A stretch of DNA of 64,000 nucleotides from Trichuris trichiura (taxonomy: Eukaryota; Nematoda; Enoplea; Trichinellida; Trichuridae): the NCBI GenBank assembly GCA_037903355.1, contig JBAJFE010000042.1, positions 4,414,001-4,478,000 of the forward strand. The letters are read 5' to 3'. Of this stretch, positions 12,601-23,867 are shown piece after piece. Every line of letters begins with the position of its first letter. The first letter of the stretch is position 1. Under the pieces are notes generated by a model. That model did no database searches. It saw nothing but the letters and a program-made list of their open reading frames with translations, and was not told the origin of the DNA. A program made the position numbers and the translations under genes.

Positions 12601-15600
12601 CGCTAGAAGACATTTCGCAAACGTCGATGACCAACTTAAGACGTTTGTATTTCACATAGCCATCAAAAAGCGCCAGTCAAACATCTGGCAATACGCCAGT
12701 CGCCAGCGTTTAACGAAATATTGCGCCTCGTCACTGCGGAAGAAGAAACTGGGCGGCAGAAGCAAATGCGCTCGTTTACGCTTAGGAAGGCGGGGATGCT
12801 TGGGATTTCCAAGCGCGTTTATTTCCCCTTGTCGCACACGCCACAGTCTTAGGTCGACTATATTTCCCACCTGACAACGATGAGGTTTTTCTCCAGTGTG
12901 ACGACGCATGTGAACCACCAGCATGTACTTTGCCTTGAATGGTTTTCTGTCTCGGCTGCAGCTACGCCAACGGCAAACGAAGAGCCTGTTGGACATTTCG
13001 ATATGGCTGTCTATTACGTGCTGAAAGCGGAAAAACTAGCATAAACTTGAAGAAGCCCTGCGGGCATACCTTGACCAAGTCGTCCTGACTAACATGACGT
13101 TGGTTGCAGTTCTCCCAGTAGCAGTCGGTTTCAGTAAGCTCCCCTTCATTGTCATCAACATCTCCTCCCACTTCTGTCGATAGACCAGTGGTCTCAGGGG
13201 CCGCACCAGAAGCAGATGCAGCTTCAGAACTGGTATCTTCTGGAAACTTTTCATGACGCCTGGGTTTGTCTGTGCATTCCCTGGTGAGAACTTCCGCCGT
13301 TGCGTCGCCGTTGGCATTCAGGTCAGTTGTCGCCTGGGGGTTCGCAAATGGGAAGAAAAATGGCGGTACAGTCGTCGACGGTGGCGTCAGACCACCCGGC
13401 AGCCCAAAAGGCAAACCAAAACCGAAAGTTTGCGGAAGCGGACCACTACCGTTCAAAAATGGATACAGCAACGAGTTGCTGGCGTAGAGATGATTCAGGG
13501 CAGCTGCCGGAGAACCTATCATGCCAACTGGTAAATGTATTAAAACGCTTAAGTCGTTTTTATGCGAACCTGACATGGAACCATGACCAACTGAGCTAAC
13601 ACTGCTGGTTGATGAGATTGAATTCACGCTACTTAAGCTACTCAACAAGGATGCATTGCTTCGAACGGCTTCTTTAAGCGATAGGTTCAACATTTCAAAA
13701 CCGGGAGAACTGGACAGTGGTCGCTTGCGGTTGGCGGGAACTTAAAAGGCAATAAAGAAAACGTGCAAACGACACATTTACCAGTGCTTACCACTTTCGT
13801 GTCCGCCGCTTGCTGCTCTAGCATTTGCGTACACGGAGGTTGGATTGAACCAAAAGCAAGGATTGAAAGGGTAAGGTGTGATCGAAGGGGGTACACTCTG
13901 AGCACCTGTAGGACGACTGTCGTTGCTGGTCCGCCATGTGCTCCATATGTCTACGGTGGATCCGCTGGACGGACGGCTGCTAGGCAACTGACCATTACCG
14001 GTAGGCATGGCCTGAAACGCCGCGGTCAACCAGGCACTTTGCTGGGCGTCTACTGAAGGCGGCAGGAACGGGAAGGAAGCCATGGCTAAAGTAAGCAACA
14101 GTTAAGGCAAACAGATAAAAGGCGCCATCCATCGACTATGAAAATTAAAAAAAAAGCCCATGTTGCGGCCACATGGACAGAGGCTTGCGTGAGCTGGATG
14201 CGCGAAAATTGTACAGCCAAAGTGGCCAGCAAAAAGCTGGCCGCCACCGGGAGTGGCGGCTAAAAAGTCGGTCGCCGCACGAACGTGCACTTGCTGGACC
14301 ACAGTGGAGACGTGGTCAAGTAAAGTGCAGCTCAGCGAAGTGCCATTTTGCCCGCAAGGCAAAGTGACCCGACCGAGCTATGGACGCGACACAAAGGATC
14401 CATTGAAACGACCGTTAACGATAGCTAGCGACCACCGGAGACAGGTCGTAGTAATCAACAGGCAGTATGACCCACGACGACGGTGTTTGTGTGGAGATGG
14501 GCGATAAAGCGACCAACGGTCAGCTGAAGCCCAGCAGGCGTCCCTGTGGCTGAAAAGAAGCTAATTCAAGGGACGTCGATGCTAGGACGCTCTCACGATG
14601 TCAGCGACCAATGCTTTGGCTCTTGGTGATTGAGATGCAACACCTGCCACCATCTCGGCGTGACACCAAACACGTTTCGTCGACTCTTCAAGACCACATT
14701 TGAAATCGCAAGTGCAACAAATCGCCCGCGATACATAAATGATCATCACCGCCAACGTTCTCTGGCAGTTAGAGAGAAAAACGGCCGTATTTTCAAATCT
14801 GACAAATACGCGGCTGTCACGCGTGGGACAAGAACGATTCGTAACTTGTCCTGGTTGATCCTCTGAAAGGGAGGGCAAATGCTGAGGAAGTTGCATGTCA
14901 TCCCTCAGAAAGTGCTCCAGGCAGCCCCCTGGTGACTAAAGCCAAGGCCGCCAGATCGTTTCGGCCGGGTGGTCGACTGGAAAACCCTGACGATGACCTC
15001 TAAAAAGTGGCAAGTGCCGTCGACAGAGGTTTGTCACCGTTTCGCCTCACCGGCGACTGGCCAAGCGAATTCGACCGTCGAATGTAAATGCAGACACGTT
15101 TGCAGTGATAGTACCAACTTTTGTACAAAAAGTTTTGCTTGCACAAAATCCATCTTTAAATGTTAATAATACCGTATTACGCGCCCTGCTCCAGTTAGGT
15201 ATAGTCCGGTGAAGCTGTCCACCACAGAAAGAGCATACGTCCAATCGAAACCAATCAAGCCAAGAGATCGGATAACAATGAGCAACTTTTCGGCACTCAT
15301 AAAAACAGCTACACCATGCGCTGTGTCGTCACCTAACGTAACCCCGCCGTGTCCTTCATCCAGCCGGACCTACAAGACGGTTCATTCAGTAACCACAGCG
15401 GACTAGTTTTAATCAGAACCATGTGTTGATACAAAGCTGCCATGACCCTGAAGGTGCTAAACACTGGGTATCCTTTAACGGGATTTGGTATTTTCATACA
15501 GTTACGGAAATTTACAACAATGAGGAATAGCCTTGACTGAAGAAAAGAGAAAACGGCCCTGAAACTTGGCGTTGATGTTATAGCCTGTACTTTAAATTCT

Positions 15601-16835
15601 ACACAACAATGTCGAAAATCATGGAGTTCCAAAGAGAATTAGCAAACGTTGACTACCTCCCGTAAGAATACGCAACACGCAGCGAACAGAGACCGTGGCA
15701 TGTCGCGTCGATGGCGCCGACAGATGAACGCGTCTGACCGCGACGGATGGCGTCACCCGAAGATCCTTGAAAAGAGCCGCGCCAGCGGAAAACGAATTTA
15801 CACGCGAAACGCTCGTTTCGGACAGGCAAAAAAAGCAACCACAACCAACAACAGCCTGGCCGCCGACACTCTGTTCTAAACTGGAACAAGTTCAAGGCGT
15901 CCTCTTCCACGGACGCAACACCGTAAGAAACCGGCGGGCCGTCTTCGAAGCGGAAGACGCACTGTGACCATCGCTAGCTCATAACAAGTTTAGGGAAGGA
16001 AGGGCCTGCTGATAACAACCGTATGCCCTGCCGCGTGAATAAACGGTTGCTACAGCGTAGGCGATTATACTCTCTTCATGGGTCATCACGGTGCTAAGAA
16101 AAGTTTGGTTTCCAAAGACGAGAGATCCTAGAGATGCGTCTCTAGCTTCAGCCAGTGAGTTCGAGAGCGTGAAGGCAGCGCGCACGCATTTCATCTTCTA
16201 GAAAGCGCAGAAAACCGATGTGACCATAAGTTTCACGTCCGAGCACACCTATCGAAGTGTCAAGTGGCGCAGCTAATGCTTTGTGAGCCCATTTAAGCTC
16301 TCCCCACCCACAGTAAAGAAATAAGGGAATACGGCTGACGCGCTTTCTTGTAATAATGCATTTTGCACAGCATCGCCATTCCGCTGCCAAACCCGACTCG
16401 ACTGCACGCCAAACTTTGTTGGTTACGGTGGAGCAGCCGCATTGCGAAGAAGGATGGCATGTGCGATAAAGCCTACGGACACAGGCACATGTGGTATCCG
16501 TTTCTATCTCAAACATAATGACCGAGTGGAGCGGCAACAAAAAGCGCGTAACATCGGGAGAGCAAACGATCGAGCTTCAAGACGATGGCAACGCAGTAAA
16601 CGGTTCTGACCGTAGGGAACTGAACCAAGCTGTTCAACGCCTACATACCGGTAGGGCTTGTACGAAGAGCTGTGCTGTCAATTGACCCACTGGACGAGTA
16701 AGGGTTCAACCAGCTGAAGCCTTCATGACGACCACCTGCACTGGGGACGGAAAAGGCTGACCGTCTTTGCCCAGTAGACGTCTGCTGGCAGGAAATTTTC
16801 TTATCTTCCCCTAGCCAGTCGGCTCCGTTGGGCAT
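3691..16835 (-). CDS. GLI: GLI/Ci/TRA-1-type zinc-finger transcription factor, 11 exons
   Basis: Minus-strand exons (high to low): 16835-16649, 14085-13792, 13740-13070, 13020-12871, 5741-5577, 5527-5385, 5335-5167, 5109-4987, 4931-4772, 4688-4629, 4538-3691 (stop 3693-3691). All phases agree and the sum is 2970 nt, 989 residues. Five C2H2 fingers: F1 C367/C372 with H385/H390, F2 C400 to H425, F3 C433 to H455, F4 C463 to H486, F5 C494 to H517. Signature strings include [25 protein letters not shown] and [10 protein letters not shown]. The GLI motif [10 protein letters not shown] (about 164-173) and the post-finger DSGVEMT are present, and the first exon has GGRHEGFSW, like the RHHEGRY block of GLI N-termini. 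The family transduces Hedgehog signals, or sex determination as TRA-1 in nematodes. The first exon is less certain: translation could start there (ATG 16835), further upstream, or at ATG 14083, which has a good Kozak context. The last intron is GC-AG. The longest intron (5742-12870) splits fingers 2 and 3. Confidence 0.88.
6266..6520 (+). pseudogene. Penelope-like element: C-terminal tail of the GIY-YIG endonuclease ORF
   Basis: The frame reads [34 protein letters not shown]. This is the conserved tail after the GIY-YIG active site in PLEs: a helix with EHA, then R-R-I-x-A-x-Y-I, then a NRD-G-x-x-S-x-x-W ending. The upstream reverse transcriptase and GIY-YIG core are absent, so it is a 5'-truncated dead fragment. 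A hammerhead-like core follows about 340 bp downstream, roughly where a pLTR would lie. A second fragment with the same motifs is at 40277-40567. Confidence 0.65.
6862..6889 (+). ncRNA. hammerhead-ribozyme-like core
   Basis: CTGAAGA (6862-6868), a short hairpin GGGTC...GTCCC, then GAAA (6886-6889), followed by the self-complementary GCTCCGGAGT. The order CUGANGA - stem II - GAAA - stem III matches a type I hammerhead, the kind described in PLE pseudo-LTRs. Stem II is only 3 bp plus one after a mismatch, so activity is doubtful. It shares the following ~60 bp with the copy at 9451. Confidence 0.4.
7100..8114 (+). mobile_element. pogo/Tigger-like element, 3'-truncated, keeping only a transposase C-terminus
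   Basis: Starts CAGTCGGCCCTCGTTATCCG after a TA, as pogo/Tigger terminal repeats do. An open frame at 7225-7791 (188 codons) resembles the C-terminal tail of Tigger/CENP-B-type transposases ([12 protein letters not shown], then [13 protein letters not shown]); the DNA-binding and DDE domains are missing. Homology to the inverted copy at 22711-23867 ends abruptly after CTTCGAAGG near 8114, so the right terminal repeat is lost here. It lies in the GLI intron, antisense to that gene. Confidence 0.72.
8505..8660. repeat. PLE pseudo-LTR-type repeat fragment
   Basis: Contains the arm ATTGAACGGGTAGCTTTTCC found twice around 46985-47118, a leftover CCGAAAGCT, and GCTCATCCATCCGTTGGTAG, a block shared with 33040, 40660, 42070 and (reverse) 44410. 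No intact core remains. Confidence 0.5.
8661..9429. other. part of the GLI intron with nothing recognisable
   Basis: AT-rich, short frames only. No family, terminal repeat or exon-like segment was seen. Confidence 0.5.
9451..9478 (+). ncRNA. hammerhead-ribozyme-like core
   Basis: CTGATGA (9451-9457), stem GGGTC/GACCT with loop TCGAAT (5 pairs, one G-U), GAAA (9475-9478), then the near-palindrome GCTCCGGAGT. The core consensus is intact. The downstream block with CCGTAATAAA and TTCATTATGAA matches the 6862 copy, defining one repeat subfamily of about 110 bp. Confidence 0.5.
10156..10772. mobile_element. non-autonomous DNA element (MITE) with ~60-bp inverted ends and a GTCGAC-rich tandem core
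   Basis: The left end (GCCGACAGTCAGTTCGTCGGCA, then TCGTTTC, then GGACAGGTCGTT) recurs as its reverse complement at the right end near 10692-10752. Between, at about 10595-10690, is an imperfect tandem repeat of GACNTGTCGACAAACC-like units. No transposase is present. The superfamily is not identified and no target duplication was found. Confidence 0.6.
14086..16648 (-). other. GC-rich first intron of the GLI gene (alternatively the upstream region)
   Basis: If the 16649-16854 exon belongs to GLI, this 2563-bp stretch is its intron (donor GTATGT, acceptor TTTAG before CCATGG). It is visibly richer in G+C than the rest of the window, with open frames on both strands but none with a recognisable domain. 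It could hold enhancers or unrecognised exons. Confidence 0.45.
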
Positions 16836-16854
16836 CTTCGCTAGTGACGACAGC

Positions 16855-18290
16855 CTGCAAAACGGATTTAATACATTGTGAACATAGGAGACGAAAACGA
16901 AAGGCGCGCTAGGAAGGATCAACATGATGACAATGATGGGAAACGATGGTGGTCGTCGCCGATTTGCCTACCGCCGGTAACGATTGAGGCGCCAGTGAAG
17001 GTCGGCTATGGACCAATGAAACTGCATGGAGTTCCGGTCGCACCGAGGACACCTTTCGGCGAGGAAGAACCGGCCGCGGGCAACGACCAGAGAAAAAAAT
17101 AGGTACGCGATTAAACCGTGTCGCTGTCAGGTGTTCTCCGCGGCACCTCAGTCAGCGCGGTTTGAAAACTTGCCAATCGTCTCCGGCGGCTAAGTGCCTG
17201 TTTCGCCTGGCAAAAGTGCGGCTATTGATGATGCCGATGATGGTTGTGATAATAGAAGGCGGAAAGTAGTAAGGAGAAGACGGTCAACCGAACCAGTTTT
17301 GTGGATCACTTTAACCGGCTGCCTGACGCGCCCTGTTCGTCGCCGTAAGCGAATAAACGCCGGGGCCAACGGGAACGTTAAGCGAAAATTTACGATCAGC
17401 AGTGGAAACAGCCCGATCCACCATCTCCCTGAGAGGCCGACGGCCCCACGAAATCAGCCGGCTCTTGCCCGCGAGCAGTTCGCAGGCCGACGACTTAACG
17501 CCGGCAGCTGTCCATTGATTGGAAACGAAGATGCCGACGACGACGCCGACGAACTTTACAAAAAGCGGCCAGTCATCCGTCGCGCGTATTCTTTCAGATA
17601 ACGAATGAAGGCGCCTGGTGTACCTTGGCCGCATGGAAGAAGTCAAGCAACGATAGTGGCATTCACGTCGGGTGGTGCGCAGGTCAAGCTGCCTCGCCGG
17701 TAACCGTTCACTACAAAGAACACCCAAAAGAAATGTACAACGATGTTGATACGCAGATTCAAACCGGCCGGTGGCAAAGTCCTCAATTTCCACTCACATA
17801 CGCCGCCGGTAATTTTTAAACATTATCTATAATCATCCCCCTGGCGATTAACCGCTCTAGGGATTGGCTAATGGGAAACGGTTTTTTCTATTACTTGGCA
17901 TTGCTATGAATAGCAAATAAAATCAAGGAGGAGCAGTTATTAATATTTTGCTCACTGATATTTTCTTAGTAAATGACATAACGACATAAAGCTGTCCGTT
18001 CATTGTTCTAACCATACAGCGTACCAAGGAATACAATAACACTGGAAACGGCTTTCGTAGAACTCCATACTGACTCCTAACCAAAGATCTGCATTCATAA
18101 TATCAAGCTGTTGAATTTGGACGAATATTCAAGCGTGTTAATACAACTACAGCTGTCCTGCAGGGAGGATCCCAATTTGCTAGTAGGCTCCACGGAGTAG
18201 GAGGATTTGGGATGAACGGAATCGTCCTAGCGGTATAGCGAAATCTCATCGCTAAACTGGCTGTATTCAGTCAGTCGTTTTAAATGTCTG
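16855..18290. other. GC-rich stretch upstream of GLI, ending sharply near 17.82 kb
   Basis: Candidate promoter or 5' exon region of GLI. It has a 135-codon open frame at 17194-17601 on + and a 160-codon frame at 17311-17793 on -, overlapping each other. Both are Arg- or Ala-rich without a domain, as expected of GC-rich non-coding DNA. Composition changes to AT-rich at about 17820. Confidence 0.35.
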
Positions 18291-18299
18291 CTATGAAAA

Positions 18300-21180
18300 G
18301 ACTGAGTTTTCGGTAACACCAGTTGCTGCGCCGCCAACATGAAACAGAATAAGATTGGAACAAATAGTAAATAGTAAATGACAAGTCAAGTAAAGAAATG
18401 CTTCGGTTTCCAACTGCAACTGGCTTACGATCGATCGTGTCAGAGGCGAGGCTAGGTTACAGAAGGCCGGCTTCTCGGAGTCGTGGAAACGTGCCATGAC
18501 CACGCGGATGTTGAGGACGCGTATAATGCTGAAGCTAGTAGCATTTATTACGTCTTCAGTTGTGTAAATAAGACTATGAAAAATTAATAGCACAATTCAT
18601 TAATTAGGCACTCTATGAGATTAGCGGTATAACAATAAAATAGACCAATAGCGTTTAATAACACGCTGTTACAAAAGTCTTGGAATACTAAACACGTACA
18701 ACCAGTCCTCGTTTTTATTGACAAACTGTTGATTGAGCCTTCATTTTTTAAGCACAGGTAGCGTAAAGAAGAATAGAATGCATAACATTATTCTTTCTAG
18801 CTTTTCTTATTACCAGCGTCTCTGGTTTTTGGTCAGAGTCCCTCATGAAGCGAAGCAAGGTTACTTGCGCACAGCTTTTGGAATGAAGCAACGGTCATCG
18901 TAGTAACTGAAACACCAACCCCGCGATTAAGGAGCTAGCAGCGCACACAGCATAGTGTCACAACTTTCTTCGCGTCAGCGCGCCCTGTACCTCTCCATCG
19001 CCCCCTGGAGGCACCTACCACTCGCAGACACCGCAAGCCCCGTTGGGCGTTCTAACGTCAGTTCCATAGGATCGATTGGGACGCTTTGATGTGTTTATTC
19101 GACCATGAGTACATTTTATTTCAGGATCCTTTGGTCTTCTGGCGCTGGTTGCGGGTCTGACGCAACCCTCAGCTTCCCAAGAACTTCTGAGAAGGGAAGC
19201 TCCCCTGACGGTTCGCTTGAGAATCACTGATATACACTACAATAAAACTTGTCAGAGGGGTCATCCATGTCCCTAGCAGAAGAGAGCAAGACAGCGAACG
19301 ATTTCGTCACGCCACCAGAGTGACTGGCAGCTTAAAGGATAAGATTCATTTACTATTGGAGTTTTCCATTCACTAACGGTTTCGTATCCAACTTGATCAC
19401 AAGTAACTGCAGTAGCCCACGCAGGAGATTTTCTTCACTTTGCAATGCTCCACCAACAGCATAAACCAAAATGCATTTACTTCCTCCTTTAAGCAAGAAT
19501 ATAAAACATTCCTTTTGGTTAATCGCAATGGTTCACACGCGTTTGACTTCAGTAACTTAATTTCGATTACGGGTGAGGTTGAAATGTGTAACCGTGTTTA
19601 CCCTTTGTAGAAGAAAGTAACTTTTATTGCAAAGAACCCAGAAGTTGGCTCAGAGTGCTATGTGAGGTGCATTCGACTCTGGCGGCCGCCATAATACCTT
19701 CTCCATGTTTGCATTTAGCAAAGAAGAGTTTCAAATGTTTCCTGTGTTTCCATAATCAAAGCTTATATTGCTTAGCTGGGCATAAGAGCTTTTAAAAATG
19801 AAACAAAGATAATTATACCCTGTTAATTATCTATTATCTGAATGTTATGTGATTGTTCGAAATCTCACATACTTCCTACCGTGAACTCGCAGCTAGCTTA
19901 TCAGAACAGGTGCCAGGGGATTAACACAGCGTGAATACAACGAGTTACCACATTGTGTACCTGATTTTCAAAAACTTTCCTACCTCGTTCCGTAACACTG
20001 AGGTTTATCAGTTCAGTTGAATGTGCTGCTCTTTTTCGTTATTCTATATGGCTGGTTCTCTACAGAAATTGAGCCAATCGCAATCGCTATTCAAACGAAC
20101 GGCCATGCTAAACTGGGCATTCGAGATGCCCATTATTATTAATTAATGCAAGGTTATATCATATCCACCTAAACGCTGCAGTGCAATGTATACATCGATC
20201 TATGAATAGAAGAGTTTTCCATGAAACTCGATGATTACGTTGAAAAATAACCGTAAAGAGTATCCGTACCAACTTTCTTATGCTAATGGAATTTGCCGTG
20301 CTACATAAAGCGACTCCGTACTCTCAGTTCTTCGTTTCTGACTTCGTTTTATCTGAAACTCAAATGAGTGTAATGCGGCTATCATTCAAAGATCACAGTG
20401 TTTTGGTAACCATATTCCAAAGTCTCTCTTTTAAGCTGAGACATGATTTCAATCTCAGAGTAGCGAGTTGATAAAGTGAAAATAAGAAATCAGTACTCTA
20501 ACTGTTCTATTTGCTGTAATCTATTTTGATGAAATATAGTTTTTGAAACAGGTTGGATAACGCTTGTCAGAAGCATTGAATAAAGCTGAGGATGGGACGA
20601 GGTCAGTCTTGACAGTTCTGTCTAAGCGGAAATGGAACATATGTACACCGAAGGACAGTTGACCATCGACAAATTATGTATTAATAGATTCAAGCGGCTG
20701 TAACAGGGAACTTTATTTTCAAAAACCTCTTGCGATGAGTATCCGCGAAAGTTAACCCTGAGTCGCTTTTGCTGGAGGGATGAACGGATTTTGCCACCTT
20801 TAGGAATAAGACTGATAGAAAAAACAAGAGCTATGCAAGCACCCCAGTTTGGCTCCACACTGCTACGTAAGTTGACCGTGACGTATGATGAATTTTGTTA
20901 ATTTGAGAAGTTTAAAGAATGCAGCTAGTTAAAAGTTACCAACCTAATTTAATAATCGATGAAAATAAGAGCCAAAGAAATATAACTTTAGGACTCGCAA
21001 GAGAAGAGAGAACAATGAAGATAGGCAGCAGACTAGGAGTAGATAAAAAGGCAATAAATAAGTAAACGAACAGTTTTACCAGACCAATAAAGGGAATTAT
21101 TTCAGGGGAAAGAGGTATGAAGGCGCAAAGTTGGTAACGGGTTAGGTGGTTGAAGACGAACTGTACATGGATTTTTCCCG
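18300..21180. other. intergenic DNA, nothing recognised
   Basis: AT-rich with short open frames only. No transposon protein, terminal repeat or supported exon was seen. Confidence 0.5.
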
Positions 21181-21350
21181 TTTCTATTTGCCAATGAAAC
21201 GAGTCAAAAGGTGAAATACTTTATTGTCGTTCAAAGGCACAAAACCAAACACATGTCTGGCGAGACACCGCCAGACATGTGTTTGGTTTTGTGCCTTTGA
21301 ACGACAATAAAGTATTTTACCTTTTGACTCGTTTCATTGGCAAATAGAAA
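21181..21350. repeat. near-perfect palindrome: 82-bp arms, 6-nt loop
   Basis: The arm 21181-21262 is the reverse complement of 21269-21350 with a single mismatch (G versus A in the AGGTGAAAT segment); the loop is AGACAC. The transcript would form an 82-bp hairpin. The outer flanks keep weak complementarity (TTTTCCCG versus AAGGGGAAAG). The arms do not recur elsewhere in the window. It could be a recent foldback or MITE, a small-RNA hairpin precursor, or a cloning/assembly snapback. Confidence 0.9.
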
Positions 21351-22710
21351 AAGGGGAAAGAGGGAGAATATACCCGTCAAAATTGGGTAGATTTTCCCAA
21401 AATTAGTCTGCATTATTTTTTCCTTTTTCTAGATCCATGAACTTTGCTTTCATAGTTTATCACGTTTGTACCTTTTCATCAGTTAATTTCTTTAAGCCCT
21501 CCACTTCAATTTTCTCTCTTCCTTCTTCCAGTTAAAAAAATTCTGTAGGTCATAATCAGCCAAGCAGTCATGTGGTGGCAAATGATGGCGCCCCGATAAT
21601 ACTAGCTTATCTGGAAAAAAGTTATCTGCATTAAAGGCAGAATATGAACATTTTTCAGCCAAACGTACATACACCGAAACGATGCACGAAGTTTCTAAGG
21701 AGTGCACTTTCATGAATCAATTCACTTTCTGCTACTCTGTGAATGGCAGAATTAATGATTGAGGTCGATTTATAACGAACATGCGAACAGCAGTTAGCAA
21801 CTCCCTTTGATTGAAACATTTGAACAATGGTGCAAGTATATTAGTCCGTGGCTCACAGATATGTCAGCAGTGCCTGATTTACATGAATGATAAAACAGTG
21901 CTTTTCTCAAACTTCAGTTCGAGATTAAACGGGCGATCAAAACGGCATCTTCAGCGTAACACAGTCTTTTTAAATGAATATAGAAAGATGAATTTACGAT
22001 TCCGCAAACAGACTCCATATTGTACCTGCAGCTGAAATAAGTGGAAACGTCTATACACCGGAAACCATGTCGGTTAGTAATACGGACGAGCGCCTCACCA
22101 GCCAATCCTGTGAAGGGAAGACGACATTTTTCTTTGTGAAATTTGTTTGTTTATTCGCTGCGCTGATGACGGCCTATGGTTGGGAGCCGAAAGCTAAGCA
22201 AAAATGTGTGAAGAAAAAACGAAAAATCCCTAATAAAAGAAAAAACGTCTATACGTGCTAATCTGCAACTTGAAAAACGTTCCTCGTCGTGATTGAAGTT
22301 CTCCTAAGTTCAGTAGCTCTCTTGCAGTAAGCGCGATTGAAAATTCTACTCTGGACTGACGTCTCTCTGGAAAATTCAGTTCCCTGTTTTATTGCTATTA
22401 AGAAATGAATTAATGCATTACGGGCTTTTTAAGTATCGCAAATTCCAATGGACGCTGAATATTTTTGGCTACGATTGAAGTTACCTGATGCGACTGTCAG
22501 AAGGATAGGGCTGTAAGTTTTAACGGCTTTGGAATGGGCCATTATAGCTTCTGCACATATTAATACTAATTTTAAGACTCCGTCACAGATTTGCAAGCAT
22601 AATAAATGCAATATATTTCCAAAGTTCAGTTCATTGAAGAAGTGTGCCTAATGCTACGCGCACATTCGGTTAACGTGGAGCTATAGGGTTGCCAAGTTCA
22701 GCTACGTATA
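21351..22710. other. intergenic DNA with one hammerhead-like core
   Basis: Besides the core at 22163-22192 I see no coding or transposon signal. Confidence 0.45.
22163..22192 (+). ncRNA. hammerhead-ribozyme-like core
   Basis: CTGATGA (22163-22169), GGC...GCC stem with an 11-12 nt loop, GAAA (22189-22192). Conserved core bases are intact but stem II is only 3 bp. Preceded by GCG and followed by GCT as in the other copies. Confidence 0.38.
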
Positions 22711-23867
22711 CAGTCGCAGTCGTTATCTGCGGTTAATTCGTCAAAAATTTTGAGCGTTTCACCGCGTTATATAGGCTACCCTATGAGAAAGGCTAAATAG
22801 CTTATATTCTAACCGCGCATCTCGTCCTGCCCCCTTGAATTCCTTCTGGAACGGTTATCATACCTAGCGATCCTTCGAAGCTTGGTACTACGGAATCTAA
22901 CTACGAGGTAAGGACATCAATGAGACTGCGCTTGTCCAATAGGGTTAGCTATCAGATTCAGGGCCGTTAGATACAAGAAAGGGTGAAAGTAAGATGCTCT
23001 TTCTTTAAACGCATGGGAAACGCCTTGCTTTAATGAGCTAAGAGATGTACTGGCGTGCGGAATTGGTACAGAGCAGAAGAAATATAAAACACAGAGTTGC
23101 ACTTAAGCAGAAATACTGAACATCGCGTGGAACACATCCACATAGAACAAAACGTCTACGGCAGAGACATTCGGGGCATCAGGAATCAATTTACCCACCT
23201 TAGGCGAGCGCAGCTCTCCTGGAGAACGGCCACTCCTACTGTTTCTTGAACTTGTTGGTAGCAAAACTTCTCGCTTTAAAATCTTAGTATCTGTAACTGC
23301 CGGAACTTTATTTAAAAACACTGTTACAGGGAGCTGTCTCTCCCATTTTTTCGCTTTATCGAATAAATCTTGTAGCGGCTTCAACGAAACCGTTATTTCT
23401 CGTGTAACCATGACGCCACGTTACAAGGATGGATCGTATTCAGCAATCATATCCTTTAGGATTTGCGCTTGCCGGAAAATACTGGCAAGCTTTCGTAGCG
23501 TCCAATCTGAGGGTGTTTAAACTCCTGTATCTTCCATAACGTCGTCGCTGCCCGTAGATGACTGCATCAGTTTATCGTTGGTGAACAGTTTTCCACAATC
23601 TTTTACGTGCTCCCTGATACCGACTTCTATCATGTCGGCGAAACCCCCACCTCCCAACTCTATAGCAACATTCACTAGGTTCATGACCTTCTCATCGACG
23701 GCACCTAAGTCCTCTCATTCACTAACTGCGTCTCCCCACAAACACTTCCAGCAACCACTGACTGTTCTAGGCTTTATCTCGTGTACTGCCGTGTCAAAGA
23801 TGATGCCACTACTTCACTCCGGACGAACCGCGTTGTATAGAACCCTGCGGGTAACGAGGGCCCACTG
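22711..23867 (-). mobile_element. pogo/Tigger-like element, non-autonomous, both ends present
   Basis: Flanked by TA on both sides. Right end (reversed) CAGTGGGCCCTCGTTACCCG and left end CAGTCGCAGTCGTTATCTGC are the imperfect terminal repeats. On the minus strand it carries a broken version of the same transposase C-terminal frame as 7225-7791 (for example [13 protein letters not shown] within 23103-23411, with stops further upstream). The 1157-bp length and missing catalytic domain mark an internally deleted copy. Confidence 0.75.

Larger units (their letters stand above)
5742..12870 (-). other. 7.1-kb GLI intron filled with mobile-element remnants
   Basis: Donor CAG|GTGGGA at 12870 and acceptor TTTTAG at 5742 join finger 2 to finger 3 in phase 0. 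The gene's other downstream introns are 49-90 bp, so this one is about 100-fold longer. It contains a PLE endonuclease tail, two hammerhead-like cores, a 1-kb pogo-like element, a pLTR-type fragment and a 0.6-kb MITE. From about 10,780 to 12,560 it is AT-rich and I see nothing recognisable. Confidence 0.85.

Noticed and set aside
12652..12870. Continuation of the GLI finger-2 frame
   Set aside because: It runs past a clear GT donor into the intron and loses finger 3, which is found at 5741.
17194..17793. Overlapping 135- and 160-codon frames on both strands
   Set aside because: No domain, compositionally biased, in GC-rich DNA where stops are rare.
22067..22261. 64-codon frame with a hydrophobic patch
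   Set aside because: It overlaps a hammerhead-like repeat and ends in a Lys-rich AT tract; no exon signals.
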